DNA from: Paenibacillus_AR sp051594765
GTDB taxonomy: Bacteria; Bacillota; Bacilli; Paenibacillales; NBRC-103111
Length of the DNA: 64,000 nt
NCBI RefSeq assembly: GCF_051594765.1
Contig: NZ_JBPPGJ010000023.1
Location: 1 to 64,000 of the forward strand
Direction: 5' to 3'
Below the pieces are notes generated by a model. The model made no database searches. It worked only from the letters and a program-made list of their open reading frames with translations, and had not been told where the DNA came from. Position numbers and translations under genes: made by a program. Position 1 is the stretch's first letter. Every line of letters begins with the position of its first letter. Below, piece by piece: positions 16,422 through 24,351 of the stretch.

Positions 16422-17357
16422 CTAAGATGAAGTCCTCTGCTCGAACTGGGCGTCCAATTCCCGTACCCGGTTGAAGGACGCGATGGATACTTCGACCTGG
16501 GCATCCTCCGGTTCCTTGGTGGTCAAGAGCTGGAGCCACAGGCCCGGATAACCCAGAACCCGCAGCACCGGCGTGTCCCTCAGGTTGTTGGTGAACCGGA
16601 GGAACTCATACGACACCATGATGACGAACGGCAGAAGGATCAGGCGCTGGAGCATCCGCTCCCACAGGTTGTCGTAATGGAAGAAGGAGTAGATGACCAC
16701 GCCGATCAGGACGGTTAAGACGATGAAGCTGCTTCCGCAGCGGTAATGCAGGGTGTTGAATTTCTGGACGTTCTCAACCGTCAGCTCCATCCCTGCCTCA
16801 TACGCGCTGATGACCTTATGCTCGGCGCCGTGGTATTGGAACAAGCGCTTGATGACCGGAGTCAGAGAGATGCTATAAATGTATACGATGAGGAGCAGGA
16901 TTTTTATGCCGCCTTCGAGCAGATTGTGAAGGATGTTGTTGTCGAAGGCTTTGCCGAACAGGAGCTGCTCGACGATGGCGGGCACCAGGGTGAAGATCAG
17001 CTTGCCGAATACAAAGGACAGGATGCCCACAATGGCCACACCGAGCACCATGGTTAAGTTATCCGTCCAGCCCTTCTTCTCTTCCTTCGGCACCCCCTCC
17101 TCCTCTGCGAAGACCTCCGCCGAGAAGTTCAGATGGCGGGAGCCCTTGGCACTGGCATCCAATATGGCAACCAAACCGCGGATAAAGGGGATCCGTCCCA
17201 GCCGCTTCACCCAAGCCTTATCCTGTCGGGGGACTTCAAAAAAGCTGATTTCGTTATTCTTCCGGCGCACGGCCGTGACATGTGCGGTTCGTCCCGCGAA
17301 CATCACGCCTTCTATGACTGCTTGTCCGCCGTATATCGTTGACTGGTTCTGAGACAA
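16422..17357 (-). CDS. yqhQ: DUF1385 membrane protein YqhQ
   Basis: 311 residues matching the DUF1385 family: N-terminal YGGQAVIEGVMFAGR, then several membrane segments and the conserved RCGSSFIVLTVLIG. The family's biochemical role is unknown to me. A TTG start with GGGTG upstream is used. It is divergent from yqhR, as in B. subtilis, which supports the naming. Confidence 0.85.
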   Translation of the reverse strand: MSQNQSTIYGGQAVIEGVMFAGRTAHVTAVRRKNNEISFFEVPRQDKAWVKRLGRIPFIRGLVAILDASAKGSRHLNFSAEVFAEEEGVPKEEKKGWTDNLTMVLGVAIVGILSFVFGKLIFTLVPAIVEQLLFGKAFDNNILHNLLEGGIKILLLIVYIYSISLTPVIKRLFQYHGAEHKVISAYEAGMELTVENVQKFNTLHYRCGSSFIVLTVLIGVVIYSFFHYDNLWERMLQRLILLPFVIMVSYEFLRFTNNLRDTPVLRVLGYPGLWLQLLTTKEPEDAQVEVSIASFNRVRELDAQFEQRTSS

Positions 17358-17484
17358 CCCGGTTCACCCACTTTGATGTATTTCCTCTATTGTAGCGGAT
17401 TGAAGGGACGAATGCCAATGGTTTTAGCCGCGCGCGTAATGGTGCATACTAGGCCCAAACCTAAGTGAAGAAAGGGTGGATCAC

Positions 17485-18012
17485 ATGCTGCGGGCCAAAT
17501 ACAAATACCGGAACCGGATCGACCGGTCCAACAAACCGAAGAAGGAGACGAACCCATTCACGTATGCGCTGAACATCGGGTTGTTCGCAGGCTTGATCTG
17601 GGGCGGAGTGAAGCTGATCGAATTCGCCTTGAGCTTCACGGAGATTGTGCCGGGCTTTCTGATCGAGCCGTTTTTCCAGCATGCTTACTTGGTCACTTAC
17701 ACCGGCTTGGCCTTGGGCTATGCCAGCTTCATCGCTCTCTCCATGATTGCTGCGCTGATCTACGTCCTCCTTCTCCGGAAGCTGAAGGGCCCCTTGCCGG
17801 GATTGGTCTACGGAGCGGCATGGTGGGCTTTGATCTACCTTCTTGTTGGTCCCATGACCCAGATGACGCCGTCGATCATGCAGATGGACCGGAACTCTTT
17901 TTACTCGGACTTGAGCCTCTTCCTATTATGGGGATTGTTCATCGGGTATTCCATCGCGTATGAGTTCACGGATGAGCGGAGCCGCACCTCGCTTCTGCCT
18001 AAGCTCCACTGA
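17485..18012 (+). CDS. yqhR: YqhR-family membrane protein
   Basis: 175 residues with four hydrophobic segments after a basic N-terminus (MLRAKYKYRNR). The ATG at 17485 follows AGGGTGG; a GTG nine bases upstream is less well placed. Naming rests on position between yqhQ and aroQ and on topology. Upstream, CATACTA at 17445-17451 resembles a forespore -10, but no matching -35 is found. Confidence 0.75.
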   Translation: MLRAKYKYRNRIDRSNKPKKETNPFTYALNIGLFAGLIWGGVKLIEFALSFTEIVPGFLIEPFFQHAYLVTYTGLALGYASFIALSMIAALIYVLLLRKLKGPLPGLVYGAAWWALIYLLVGPMTQMTPSIMQMDRNSFYSDLSLFLLWGLFIGYSIAYEFTDERSRTSLLPKLH

Positions 18013-18027
18013 TTTAAAGCGCGAACG

Positions 18028-18057
18028 TTCTCAAAGGCACTTGGAATATGGTAAAAT
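18028..18057 (+). promoter_or_regulatory. Probable promoter of aroQ
   Basis: TTCTCA (18028-18033), 18-base spacer, TAAAAT (18052-18057) preceded by TGG (extended -10). Confidence 0.45.
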
Positions 18058-18101
18058 GTACCCGGTAACGAGTCTCTTGCGGAAACCGGGTGATTATAAC
18101 A

Positions 18102-18545
18102 ATGAAGCAAATCCTCGTATTGCATGGACCGAATCTGAATATGCTGGGCGTTCGGGAGCCGGGAGTATACGGCAATGTCTCCATGGACGGAATCAACCGC
18201 AGGCTGGATGCGGCTGCCGAGGGCTTGGACGTGGCATTGGAATATTTCCAATCCAACCATGAAGGGGCCTTGATCGACCGCATTCACGCCGCTTACGGAA
18301 CGAAGGACGGAATTCTGATCAATCCCGGCGCATTCACGCATTACAGCTATGCGATCCGGGACGCTTTGGCAGCCGTTGCTTTGCCCGTGGCGGAGGTGCA
18401 TCTCTCCAATATTCACAAGCGCGAGACCTTCCGTCACACCTCAGTGACCGCTCCCGTCTGCGTCGGCCAGATCAGCGGGTTCGGAGCTTACAGCTATGAG
18501 TTGGGATTGTTGGCATTAGTCCATTATCTTAAAGAGAACGGGTGA
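18102..18545 (+). CDS. aroQ: Type II 3-dehydroquinate dehydratase
   Basis: A shikimate-pathway enzyme of 147 residues. LVLHGPNLNMLGVREPGVYG carries the catalytic Arg and Tyr, INPGAFTHYSYAI the Asn/Thr/Ser contacts, and EVHLSNIHKRE the substrate-binding His. Length fits the dodecameric type II enzymes. The ATG at 18102 is preferred to an in-frame GTG twelve bases earlier, because GGGTG lies about 9 bases before it. Confidence 0.95.
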   Translation: MKQILVLHGPNLNMLGVREPGVYGNVSMDGINRRLDAAAEGLDVALEYFQSNHEGALIDRIHAAYGTKDGILINPGAFTHYSYAIRDALAAVALPVAEVHLSNIHKRETFRHTSVTAPVCVGQISGFGAYSYELGLLALVHYLKENG

Positions 18546-18554
18546 GGATAACCG

Positions 18555-19625
18555 ATGACACAGAGCCGATTGGTGAAACTTCGCAAGGAGCTGGAGGCTC
18601 TCCAGCTGGATGCGCTACTGGTTACGAACAGCTACAACCGCCGTTATATGACGGGCTTTACCGGAACTTCGGGATACGTGCTGATTACGTCGGGGGAGGC
18701 GTACTTCCTGACCGACTTCCGCTATATGACCCAAGCCGCCCAGCAGGCACCCGACTACAAGATCGTCGAGCATAAGGCCAAGCCTATGGAGACCGTCAAG
18801 GAGCTTCTGGACGGGCTCGGTATCGGACGGCTCGGCTTTGAGCAGCAGGACGTGTCCTACGGCTTGTACAAGAGCTACGGCGAAGACTTGGAAGGAATCG
18901 AGCTGGTTCCGACCACCTTCGTAGTAGAGAAGCTGCGGATGATCAAGGATGAGCAGGAGCTGTCCGTCATGCAGGAGGCTGCCGATCTGGCCGACGCTGC
19001 TTTCACTCACATCCTGGGGTACTTGAAGCCGGGCGTTTCCGAGCTGGAGATCGCACTGGAGCTGGAATTTTTCCTGCGCAGGAACGGTGCCACCTCCACC
19101 TCCTTCGATACGATCATCGCATCCGGCGAACGCTCCGCTCTGCCCCATGGAGTCGCCAGCGAACGGAAATTGGGCATGAACGAATTCGTCAAAATGGACT
19201 TCGGCGCCTTGTATAAGGGCTACTGCTCCGATATTACCCGGACCGTGGTGCTGGGACAGCCCACTGACAAGCACCGGGAAATCTACGGCATCGTCAAGGA
19301 AGCCCAGGAAACCTGCTTGGCCGGACTTCGTCCCGGCATGACCGGCGCGGAAGGGGATGCCTTGGCCCGCGACGTAATCAAGAAAGCCGGCTACGGCGAC
19401 CGCTTCGGTCACGGCACCGGCCACAGCTTCGGCCTGCAGATTCATGAGAATCCGCGGCTGTCTCCGACCTGCGACGTTGTCCTGCAGCCGGGCATGACCG
19501 TAACGGTGGAGCCGGGGATCTACCTGCCGGGCTTCGGCGGGGTCCGCATCGAGGACGATGTGGTGATGACCGAGACCGGGATCCGGGTGCTGACTCATTC
19601 GACCAAAGAGCTTTTACTGTTGTGA
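18555..19625 (+). CDS. M24-family Xaa-Pro aminopeptidase/dipeptidase
   Basis: 356 residues with a creatinase N-terminal domain (LLVTNSYNRRYMTGFTG) and a pita-bread catalytic domain. The dinuclear metal ligands are visible: Asp in MDFGALYKG and CSDITRT, His in GHGTGHSFG, and Glu in TVEPGIYLPG and RIEDDV. It probably removes residues next to proline. It follows aroQ by 9 bases and corresponds in position to B. subtilis yqhT. Its stop codon overlaps the -35 of efp. Confidence 0.92.
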   Translation: MTQSRLVKLRKELEALQLDALLVTNSYNRRYMTGFTGTSGYVLITSGEAYFLTDFRYMTQAAQQAPDYKIVEHKAKPMETVKELLDGLGIGRLGFEQQDVSYGLYKSYGEDLEGIELVPTTFVVEKLRMIKDEQELSVMQEAADLADAAFTHILGYLKPGVSELEIALELEFFLRRNGATSTSFDTIIASGERSALPHGVASERKLGMNEFVKMDFGALYKGYCSDITRTVVLGQPTDKHREIYGIVKEAQETCLAGLRPGMTGAEGDALARDVIKKAGYGDRFGHGTGHSFGLQIHENPRLSPTCDVVLQPGMTVTVEPGIYLPGFGGVRIEDDVVMTETGIRVLTHSTKELLLL

Positions 19626-19648
19626 CTTGACGGGAATTCTATTATAAT
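19620..19648 (+). promoter_or_regulatory. Promoter of efp, overlapping the preceding stop codon
   Basis: TTGTGA (19620-19625, which includes the TGA stop), 17-base spacer, TATAAT (19643-19648). Confidence 0.65.
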
Positions 19649-19687
19649 CGTAAGATGTGCAACCAATACCAGGGAGGAACTTGTTGA

Positions 19688-20245
19688 ATGATTTCCGTGA
19701 ATGATTTTCGGACAGGCTTGACTATTGTAAGTGACGGTGATCCGTTTACCGTTATTGAATTCCAACACGTTAAACCGGGTAAAGGGGCCGCATTCGTTCG
19801 CTCCAAGCTGAAGAACCTGAAGAACGGCAATGTGGTAGAGAAAACCTTCCGCGCCGGTGAGACGGTGAGCCGCGCGATCGTAGAGAACCGCGAGACTCAA
19901 TATCTGTATAACAGCGGCAGCGAATATACCTTTATGGACAACGAAACCTATGACCAGTTCAACCTGACCGCCAAGCAGGTAGAGTGGGAGCGTAACTTCC
20001 TGAAGGAGAACATGACCGTCCATTTCGTCAGCTACCAAGGCGAAATTCTGGGCATCAACCTGCCGAACAGCGTCGAGCTGGAAGTGACCGAGACCGAGCC
20101 GGGCATCAAGGGCAACACCGCTACCGGTGCCACCAAGAACGCTACGCTTGAGACCGGCCTGAATGTTCAGGTGCCGCTGTTTATCAACCAAGGCGACCGT
20201 CTCCTGATCGACACCCGGGACGGCCATTACATCTCTCGTGCATAA
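19688..20245 (+). CDS. efp: Elongation factor P
   Basis: 185-residue translation factor that rescues ribosomes stalled at polyproline. Three beta-barrel domains, with the tip loop HVKPGKGAAFV placing the modifiable Lys32 at the expected site; the loop is of the Firmicute type that receives 5-aminopentanol in B. subtilis. The signature near residue 150 (TKNATLETGLNVQVPLF) and the C-terminal RDGHYISRA are clear. AGGGAGGAAC precedes the ATG. Confidence 0.97.
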   Translation: MISVNDFRTGLTIVSDGDPFTVIEFQHVKPGKGAAFVRSKLKNLKNGNVVEKTFRAGETVSRAIVENRETQYLYNSGSEYTFMDNETYDQFNLTAKQVEWERNFLKENMTVHFVSYQGEILGINLPNSVELEVTETEPGIKGNTATGATKNATLETGLNVQVPLFINQGDRLLIDTRDGHYISRA

Positions 20246-20280
20246 TCCATAAGCACACCGTCTGGCTAGGCGGTGACGAG

Positions 20281-20317
20281 CCCCCGGAATCGATTCTCGA
20301 ATCCGGGGGTTTTTTGG
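20281..20317 (+). terminator. Terminator after efp
   Basis: CCCCCGGA (20281-20288) / TCCGGGGG with an inner TCGA/TCGA pair, followed by TTTTTT. Confidence 0.85.
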
Positions 20318-20349
20318 CTTTCCATCGCGATTCCTTCTAGAAAAGTTTA

Positions 20350-20378
20350 TAGGCAGTAACCGGTTTTGGTGCTATAAT
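20350..20378 (+). promoter_or_regulatory. Extended -10 promoter of lysC
   Basis: TAGGCA (20350-20355), 17-base spacer, TATAAT (20373-20378) with TGC just before it. About 115 bases of leader follow to the TTG start; I found no lysine riboswitch core in it. Confidence 0.6.
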
Positions 20379-20495
20379 AGATCAATGATTGCCGAACCCC
20401 GGTCAGGACGCTTTAGCACTTTAGCGCGCGGCCATGGAGGGAGCGGCAGACCGGGCGGTTCGCGTCCGAGGAGCTTAGGTAGGGAGTGTTGTGCG

Positions 20496-21749
20496 TTGTC
20501 GTTAATCGTGATGAAATTCGGCGGCAGTTCCGTAGGTACACCCGAGCGCATGAAACGGGTGGCTCAGCGGATCGTTGACCGCAAACGGGAAGGGCATCAA
20601 TGTGTCGTCGTTGTTTCCGCTATGGGAGATACGACGGACGATCTGATCGATCTGTCCAAACAAATCTGTGATGTGGCTCCTCCCGCTCGTGAGATGGATA
20701 TGCTCCTGACCACCGGGGAACAGGTATCCGTGGCCCTCTTGTCGATGGCCATCCACAGCCTCGGGGAGAGCGCCATGTCTTATACCGGTTGGCAGACCGG
20801 CATATATACGGAAGCTGTTCACAGCAAAGCGCGCATCAGCCGCATCGAGCCCCATCGGGTGTTGGCGGCGCTGGAATCGGGGAACGTGGTAATCGTCGCC
20901 GGCTTCCAGGGCATGACCGAGGGCGGCGAGATCACGACTCTTGGCCGCGGCGGTTCAGACACCACCGCGGTTGCAGTGGCAGCCGCCATCAAGGCGGACC
21001 TGTGCGAGATCTACACGGACGTGGACGGAGTCTATTCAACGGATCCGCGGATCGTGAAGTGCGCCCGCAAGCTGAACGAAATCTCGTACGACGAGATGCT
21101 GGAGCTGGCCAACCTTGGCGCAGCCGTCCTGCATCCCCGCGCCGTCGAGTGCGCGAAGCACAATCAGGTCCGGCTCGTCGTCCGGTCCAGCTTCAACAAT
21201 AACGAAGGAACGCATGTCAAGGAGGAAGCCGCCATGGAGCAAGGAATCGTAGTCCGGGGAATCGCATATGACAAGAATGTTGCCCGCATCAGCCTGTTGG
21301 GAGTTCCGGAGAAGCCGGGTCAGCTGGCCAAGGTCTTCACCGCCCTCGCCAAGGAGCAGATCGATGTGGACATCATCGTTCAGGGCGGCGTTCAGGATCT
21401 GGCTGATTTCTCCTTCACCGTAGGCTCCGACGACCTGGAGAAGGCGATGGCGATCATCGAGAGCATCAAGCCGGTGATCGAATACAAGCAGGTCACCTCC
21501 CAGACCGGCCTCCTGAAGGTGTCCATCGTGGGCGCCGGCATGGTGAGCAACCCGGGCGTTGCCGCCAAAATGTTCGAGGCCATCTCCGACCTCGGCATCA
21601 GCATCAACATGGTCAGCACCTCCGAGATCAAGATCTCCTGCGTGATCGTGAACGAGCGGCTGAACGAGGTCATCCAAGCGCTGCACACCGCCTACGGCCT
21701 GGACACCGACTCCACCGCTTTCGTCGGCGGGCCGCAGGATCGTAGATAA
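20496..21749 (+). CDS. lysC: Aspartate kinase with internal beta-subunit start
   Basis: 417 residues: an amino-acid kinase domain (KFGGSSVGTPERM, then GRGGSDTTAVAVAAA and DVDGVYSTDPR) and two C-terminal ACT domains that bind the regulatory amino acid. It makes aspartyl phosphate for lysine, threonine, methionine and diaminopimelate/dipicolinate. The TTG at 20496 gives the family length; the frame stays open upstream without a site. Inside, AAGGAGG at 21219-21225 lies 8 bases before an ATG at 21234, so a separate 171-residue ACT subunit is probably made, as in B. subtilis aspartokinase II. Confidence 0.93.
   Translation: MSLIVMKFGGSSVGTPERMKRVAQRIVDRKREGHQCVVVVSAMGDTTDDLIDLSKQICDVAPPAREMDMLLTTGEQVSVALLSMAIHSLGESAMSYTGWQTGIYTEAVHSKARISRIEPHRVLAALESGNVVIVAGFQGMTEGGEITTLGRGGSDTTAVAVAAAIKADLCEIYTDVDGVYSTDPRIVKCARKLNEISYDEMLELANLGAAVLHPRAVECAKHNQVRLVVRSSFNNNEGTHVKEEAAMEQGIVVRGIAYDKNVARISLLGVPEKPGQLAKVFTALAKEQIDVDIIVQGGVQDLADFSFTVGSDDLEKAMAIIESIKPVIEYKQVTSQTGLLKVSIVGAGMVSNPGVAAKMFEAISDLGISINMVSTSEIKISCVIVNERLNEVIQALHTAYGLDTDSTAFVGGPQDRR
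21219..21236 (+). promoter_or_regulatory. Internal ribosome binding site and start for the aspartokinase beta subunit
   Basis: AAGGAGG, 8-base spacer and ATG in frame with lysC. The product would begin MEQGIVVRGIAYD and contain only the ACT domains. Confidence 0.65.
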
Positions 21750-21786
21750 GAAGATTCGAATAATCGCAATTCGACGTGAAGTACAT

Positions 21787-21828
21787 GCCGCTAGTCTCCT
21801 TTTGGGAGGCTAGCGGCGTTATTTTTTT
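21787..21828 (+). terminator. Terminator after lysC
   Basis: GCCGCTAGTCTC pairs with GAGGCTAGCGGC (one G-U), followed by GTTATTTTTTT. Confidence 0.85.
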
Positions 21829-21846
21829 CAAGGAGAGTGGTAGGGT

Positions 21847-22518
21847 ATGGGGTTCGATGCAGAATACGAGAGGTTTATTCTGGAACAAACCGAGGGGATG
21901 GGGAAAGAGGAGAAGGAATGCTTCCATAAACGGCACGGTCATGCATCCCGCTTGTTTTTGGAGCAGGTTTGGTGGCCCGCCTTCGGACATTTTGACTATC
22001 TCTATGCTGAGTATGAGGTGGAGGATTTCAAGGACGGAACCCGGTACTTGGATTTTGCATATATCCGTGATCCTTACCGAGTCAATATCGAAATCGATGG
22101 GTACCATCCGCATCAAAGAGACGTGTCACGATGGCAGTTCAGCGATCACTTGAACAGACAAAACCATATGGTGCTGGACGGGTGGAAGGTGTATCGATTT
22201 TCCTATGATGACATCAAAGATTCGCCTCGCCGTTGTCAGCAGTTTCTACAGCAAATGTTGGGGAAGTACTACGGAAACGGCCCGCTTCCAGAGCTCAGTA
22301 TGAAGGAGAGGGAGATCTTGAGGTTGGCATTACTGTCCAAGGGACCAATTCGGCCAGTCGATATGAAGAAGCACTTACAGGTAGGTAAGCTTCAGATACG
22401 ATCAATATTGGCGGGATTGATGGTAAAAGGATTGTTGCAGTCATGCTCAGAAGGGACTAGAATCAACCGATACATGATCACTCCCACATGGAGAGGGTTG
22501 CTGCAGGATATAAAATGA
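21847..22518 (+). CDS. Nuclease-like (DUF559/VSR-type) protein with C-terminal winged helix
   Basis: 223 residues. The middle (about 75-145) has the order seen in DUF559/VSR-like PD-(D/E)XK proteins: LDFAYI with an Asp, IEIDGYHPH, then D..R...DH..R and a terminal YRFSYDDI strand. That would be a metal-dependent DNA-cleavage fold. The last 75 residues look like a winged helix (LRLALLSKGPIRPVDMKKHL, then a recognition-like segment). AAGGAGA precedes the ATG. Base composition looks less GC-rich than its neighbours, so it may be acquired. Its stop codon lies within the first repeat of the array that follows. Not a restriction gene by context; no methyltransferase is near. Confidence 0.6.
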   Translation: MGFDAEYERFILEQTEGMGKEEKECFHKRHGHASRLFLEQVWWPAFGHFDYLYAEYEVEDFKDGTRYLDFAYIRDPYRVNIEIDGYHPHQRDVSRWQFSDHLNRQNHMVLDGWKVYRFSYDDIKDSPRRCQQFLQQMLGKYYGNGPLPELSMKEREILRLALLSKGPIRPVDMKKHLQVGKLQIRSILAGLMVKGLLQSCSEGTRINRYMITPTWRGLLQDIK

Positions 22519-22930
22519 AGGCCACCAGAGGCCTTCATTCTGGAGCAAAGCCGGTTAGTGTGAAATCAAGGCTACGGATGGCCTTCAATCGGCGGGACCC
22601 CAGGGTTTCGAGCGGATACGAAGGAACGAAGGCCACCAGAGGCCTTCATTCTGGAGCAAAGCCGGTTAGTGTGAAACCAAGGCCACGGATGGCCTTCAAT
22701 TGGCGGGACCCCAGGGGTTCGAGCGGATAAGAGGGAATGAAGGTCAACAGAGGCCTTCATTCTGGAGCAAAGCCGGTTAGTGTGAAACCAAGGCCACGGA
22801 TGGCCTTCAATTGGCGGGAACCCAGGGTTTCGAGCGGATACGAGGGAATGAAGGCCACCAGAGGCCTTCATTCCAGAGCAAAGTCGGTTAGTGTCAAACA
22901 AAGGCCACGGATGGCCTTCAATCAGCGCCC
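22515..22930 (+). repeat. Four tandem 111-bp repeats with paired GGCC hairpins
   Basis: Units begin at 22515, 22626, 22737 and 22848, each exactly 111 bases; the fourth is cut after about 80. Each unit holds hairpin A (GAAGGCC-N6-GGCCTTC), a spacer GAGCAAAGCCGGTTAGTGT and hairpin B (AAGGCC-ACGGAT-GGCCTT), then a hairpin-free GCGGGACCCCAGGG segment. Units differ at few positions. Changes in the 5' stem arms (unit 1 hairpin B, unit 3 hairpin A) are C to T, which keeps a G-U pair in a plus-strand RNA. Frames are open on both strands for long stretches but have no ribosome binding sites and one stop (TAA at the end of unit 2), so I do not call a protein. Confidence 0.9.
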
Positions 22931-22942
22931 CCTGCACACAAC

Positions 22943-22980
22943 GAAGCCCCCAACCACGGAACCGTGATGTTGGGGGCTTC
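22943..22980. terminator. Bidirectional terminator between the repeat array and the DUF441 gene
   Basis: GAAGCCCCCAAC pairs with GTTGGGGGCTTC, with an inner CACGG/CCGTG stem. It lies between convergent transcription units. Confidence 0.75.
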
Positions 22981-22984
22981 TTCA

Positions 22985-23440
22985 TCATCTGAAGAAAAAT
23001 TGGCCGATTTTCAGCAGCATGGCGGTGATGCCGGCGGCCATCAGCGGGCCGACGGGGATGCCCCGGAGGAAGATAATCCCGAAGATGGAGCCGATGACGA
23101 GACCGACGATCAGTTGGGGATCGAATTTCAGCAGATCCAAGCCCTTGCCGTTCATCCAGGTGGCGAGTCCGCCTCCAACGAGGGCGATGATCCCAGGCCA
23201 GGTCGTGAAGACCGAGGTAACGTCCCGGAGCTGGATCTTCTCGCTGGCGAACGGCACCAGCACACCCATTGTCAGGAACAGGAGCCCCAGCTCCAGCCCG
23301 CGCCGCTCGATCGTCGGAAGATACCGTTCCAGGCTGATCAATTTGATGGCCAACAAGACGCATGCCGCCGTCGTAATGATATGCGAACGGCCCAGCATCC
23401 CGATGATGATTAAGATGACAAGCAGCACATTGCCATTCAT
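22985..23440 (-). CDS. DUF441 (UPF0756) membrane protein
   Basis: 151 residues with four hydrophobic segments and the family's GIIFLRGIPVGPLMAAGI near the C-terminus, where the sequence ends FFFR. Function is unknown. It stands alone, convergent with the repeat array. Confidence 0.85.
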   Translation of the reverse strand: MNGNVLLVILIIIGMLGRSHIITTAACVLLAIKLISLERYLPTIERRGLELGLLFLTMGVLVPFASEKIQLRDVTSVFTTWPGIIALVGGGLATWMNGKGLDLLKFDPQLIVGLVIGSIFGIIFLRGIPVGPLMAAGITAMLLKIGQFFFR

Positions 23441-23593
23441 AGATCGGATTACCCCTTGTCCTTAGGATTTACGATTCATTCTATGTGGGACAAAGGGTTT
23501 TAGAACGACGAATGCGCGCCCCCGCCATATGATAACAAAACAACAAAAGGCCCCACGCCCATCCAAGCGCGTACAGGCCCCTCTCTTAACACC

Positions 23594-24319
23594 TTATGGC
23601 TTCGCTGCCACACCGGCGGGAACCAGCATCCCGTCCCGGAGCACCGGTACCACATCATAGACGTTGGTACGGGCGCAATATTCGATGTCGGGCTTGAAGC
23701 CCAGCCGGATCAGCCGGTTGCCGTTGGAGCAGGTCAAGAGCGCCTCCGTCAGCCGGTTCCGGTTCTGCAGATAGCACGCCTGCATGGCCAGCCCGAAGTC
23801 GCCGATCTCTACTCCGCCCGACAGCCTCTGCAGCTCCTCCACCAGCATTCCGGCGCATAAGCCGTCCTCCAGCGAGAACACATCCTGGGTGCCCGAGCAG
23901 AGCACCGTCACATCCCTGCCGATGGCGAGCGCCGCCTCCGCACACGCGGTGACGTTCAAGAGCGAGCAGGCGATAACGGTTTGGGCCCGCTGGGCTTTCT
24001 GAATCGCACGGGTACCGTTGGTGGTGGTCATCAGAATTCGCTTGCCGGCGACTTCTTCACCCATATACTCAAACGGTGAATTGCCCAGGTCGAAGCCGGC
24101 CAGCTTCCGGCAGTTCCGCTCACCGCCCAACAGATCCCCGGGGGCATGCAGGCTCTTGGCCTGCTGGACGGTTTCCACGGGCACGATGCCCGGACAACCG
24201 TGCGCAAGTCCCGTTACCATATTGCTCGTGGCGCGGAGTACGTCGATGACCAGCACCGTCTTTCCGGCCAAGTCCTCCGAACGGGCTTCGATCACACTCG
24301 CGATAACCTCGATCTGCAT
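23594..24319 (-). CDS. comB: 2-phosphosulfolactate phosphatase ComB
   Basis: The enzyme removes phosphate from 2-phosphosulfolactate to give sulfolactate, the second step after ComA. Family motifs visible are VIDVLRATSNMV near residue 25, GERN, FDLGNSPFEY and TTTNGTRAI near residue 100. The start at 24319 is chosen because GAGGAGG lies 7 bases before it; an in-frame ATG at 24337 is less likely. comB follows comA by about 30 bases and is probably cotranscribed. In B. subtilis the same pair (yitC/yitD) serves sulfolactate in spores, which I take as the likely role. Confidence 0.9.
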   Translation of the reverse strand: MQIEVIASVIEARSEDLAGKTVLVIDVLRATSNMVTGLAHGCPGIVPVETVQQAKSLHAPGDLLGGERNCRKLAGFDLGNSPFEYMGEEVAGKRILMTTTNGTRAIQKAQRAQTVIACSLLNVTACAEAALAIGRDVTVLCSGTQDVFSLEDGLCAGMLVEELQRLSGGVEIGDFGLAMQACYLQNRNRLTEALLTCSNGNRLIRLGFKPDIEYCARTNVYDVVPVLRDGMLVPAGVAAKP

Positions 24320-24351
24320 CCTGCCCCTCCTCATCAACTCCTAAGAATCGC

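Noticed and set aside
17438..17451. Forespore promoter before yqhR
   Set aside because: CATACTA fits a sigma-F/G -10, but no acceptable -35 lies 17-19 bases upstream.
20379..20495. Lysine riboswitch before lysC
   Set aside because: The leader is only about 115 bases and lacks the L-box core sequences and a terminator before the start codon.
22515..22930. CRISPR array
   Set aside because: The whole 111-bp unit repeats, with no short constant repeat separated by unique spacers, and no cas gene is present.
22488..22967. Two plus-strand proteins made of 37-residue repeats
   Set aside because: No ribosome binding site, a stop at the end of unit 2, and openness on the opposite strand too; the pattern is explained by the 111-bp DNA repeat.
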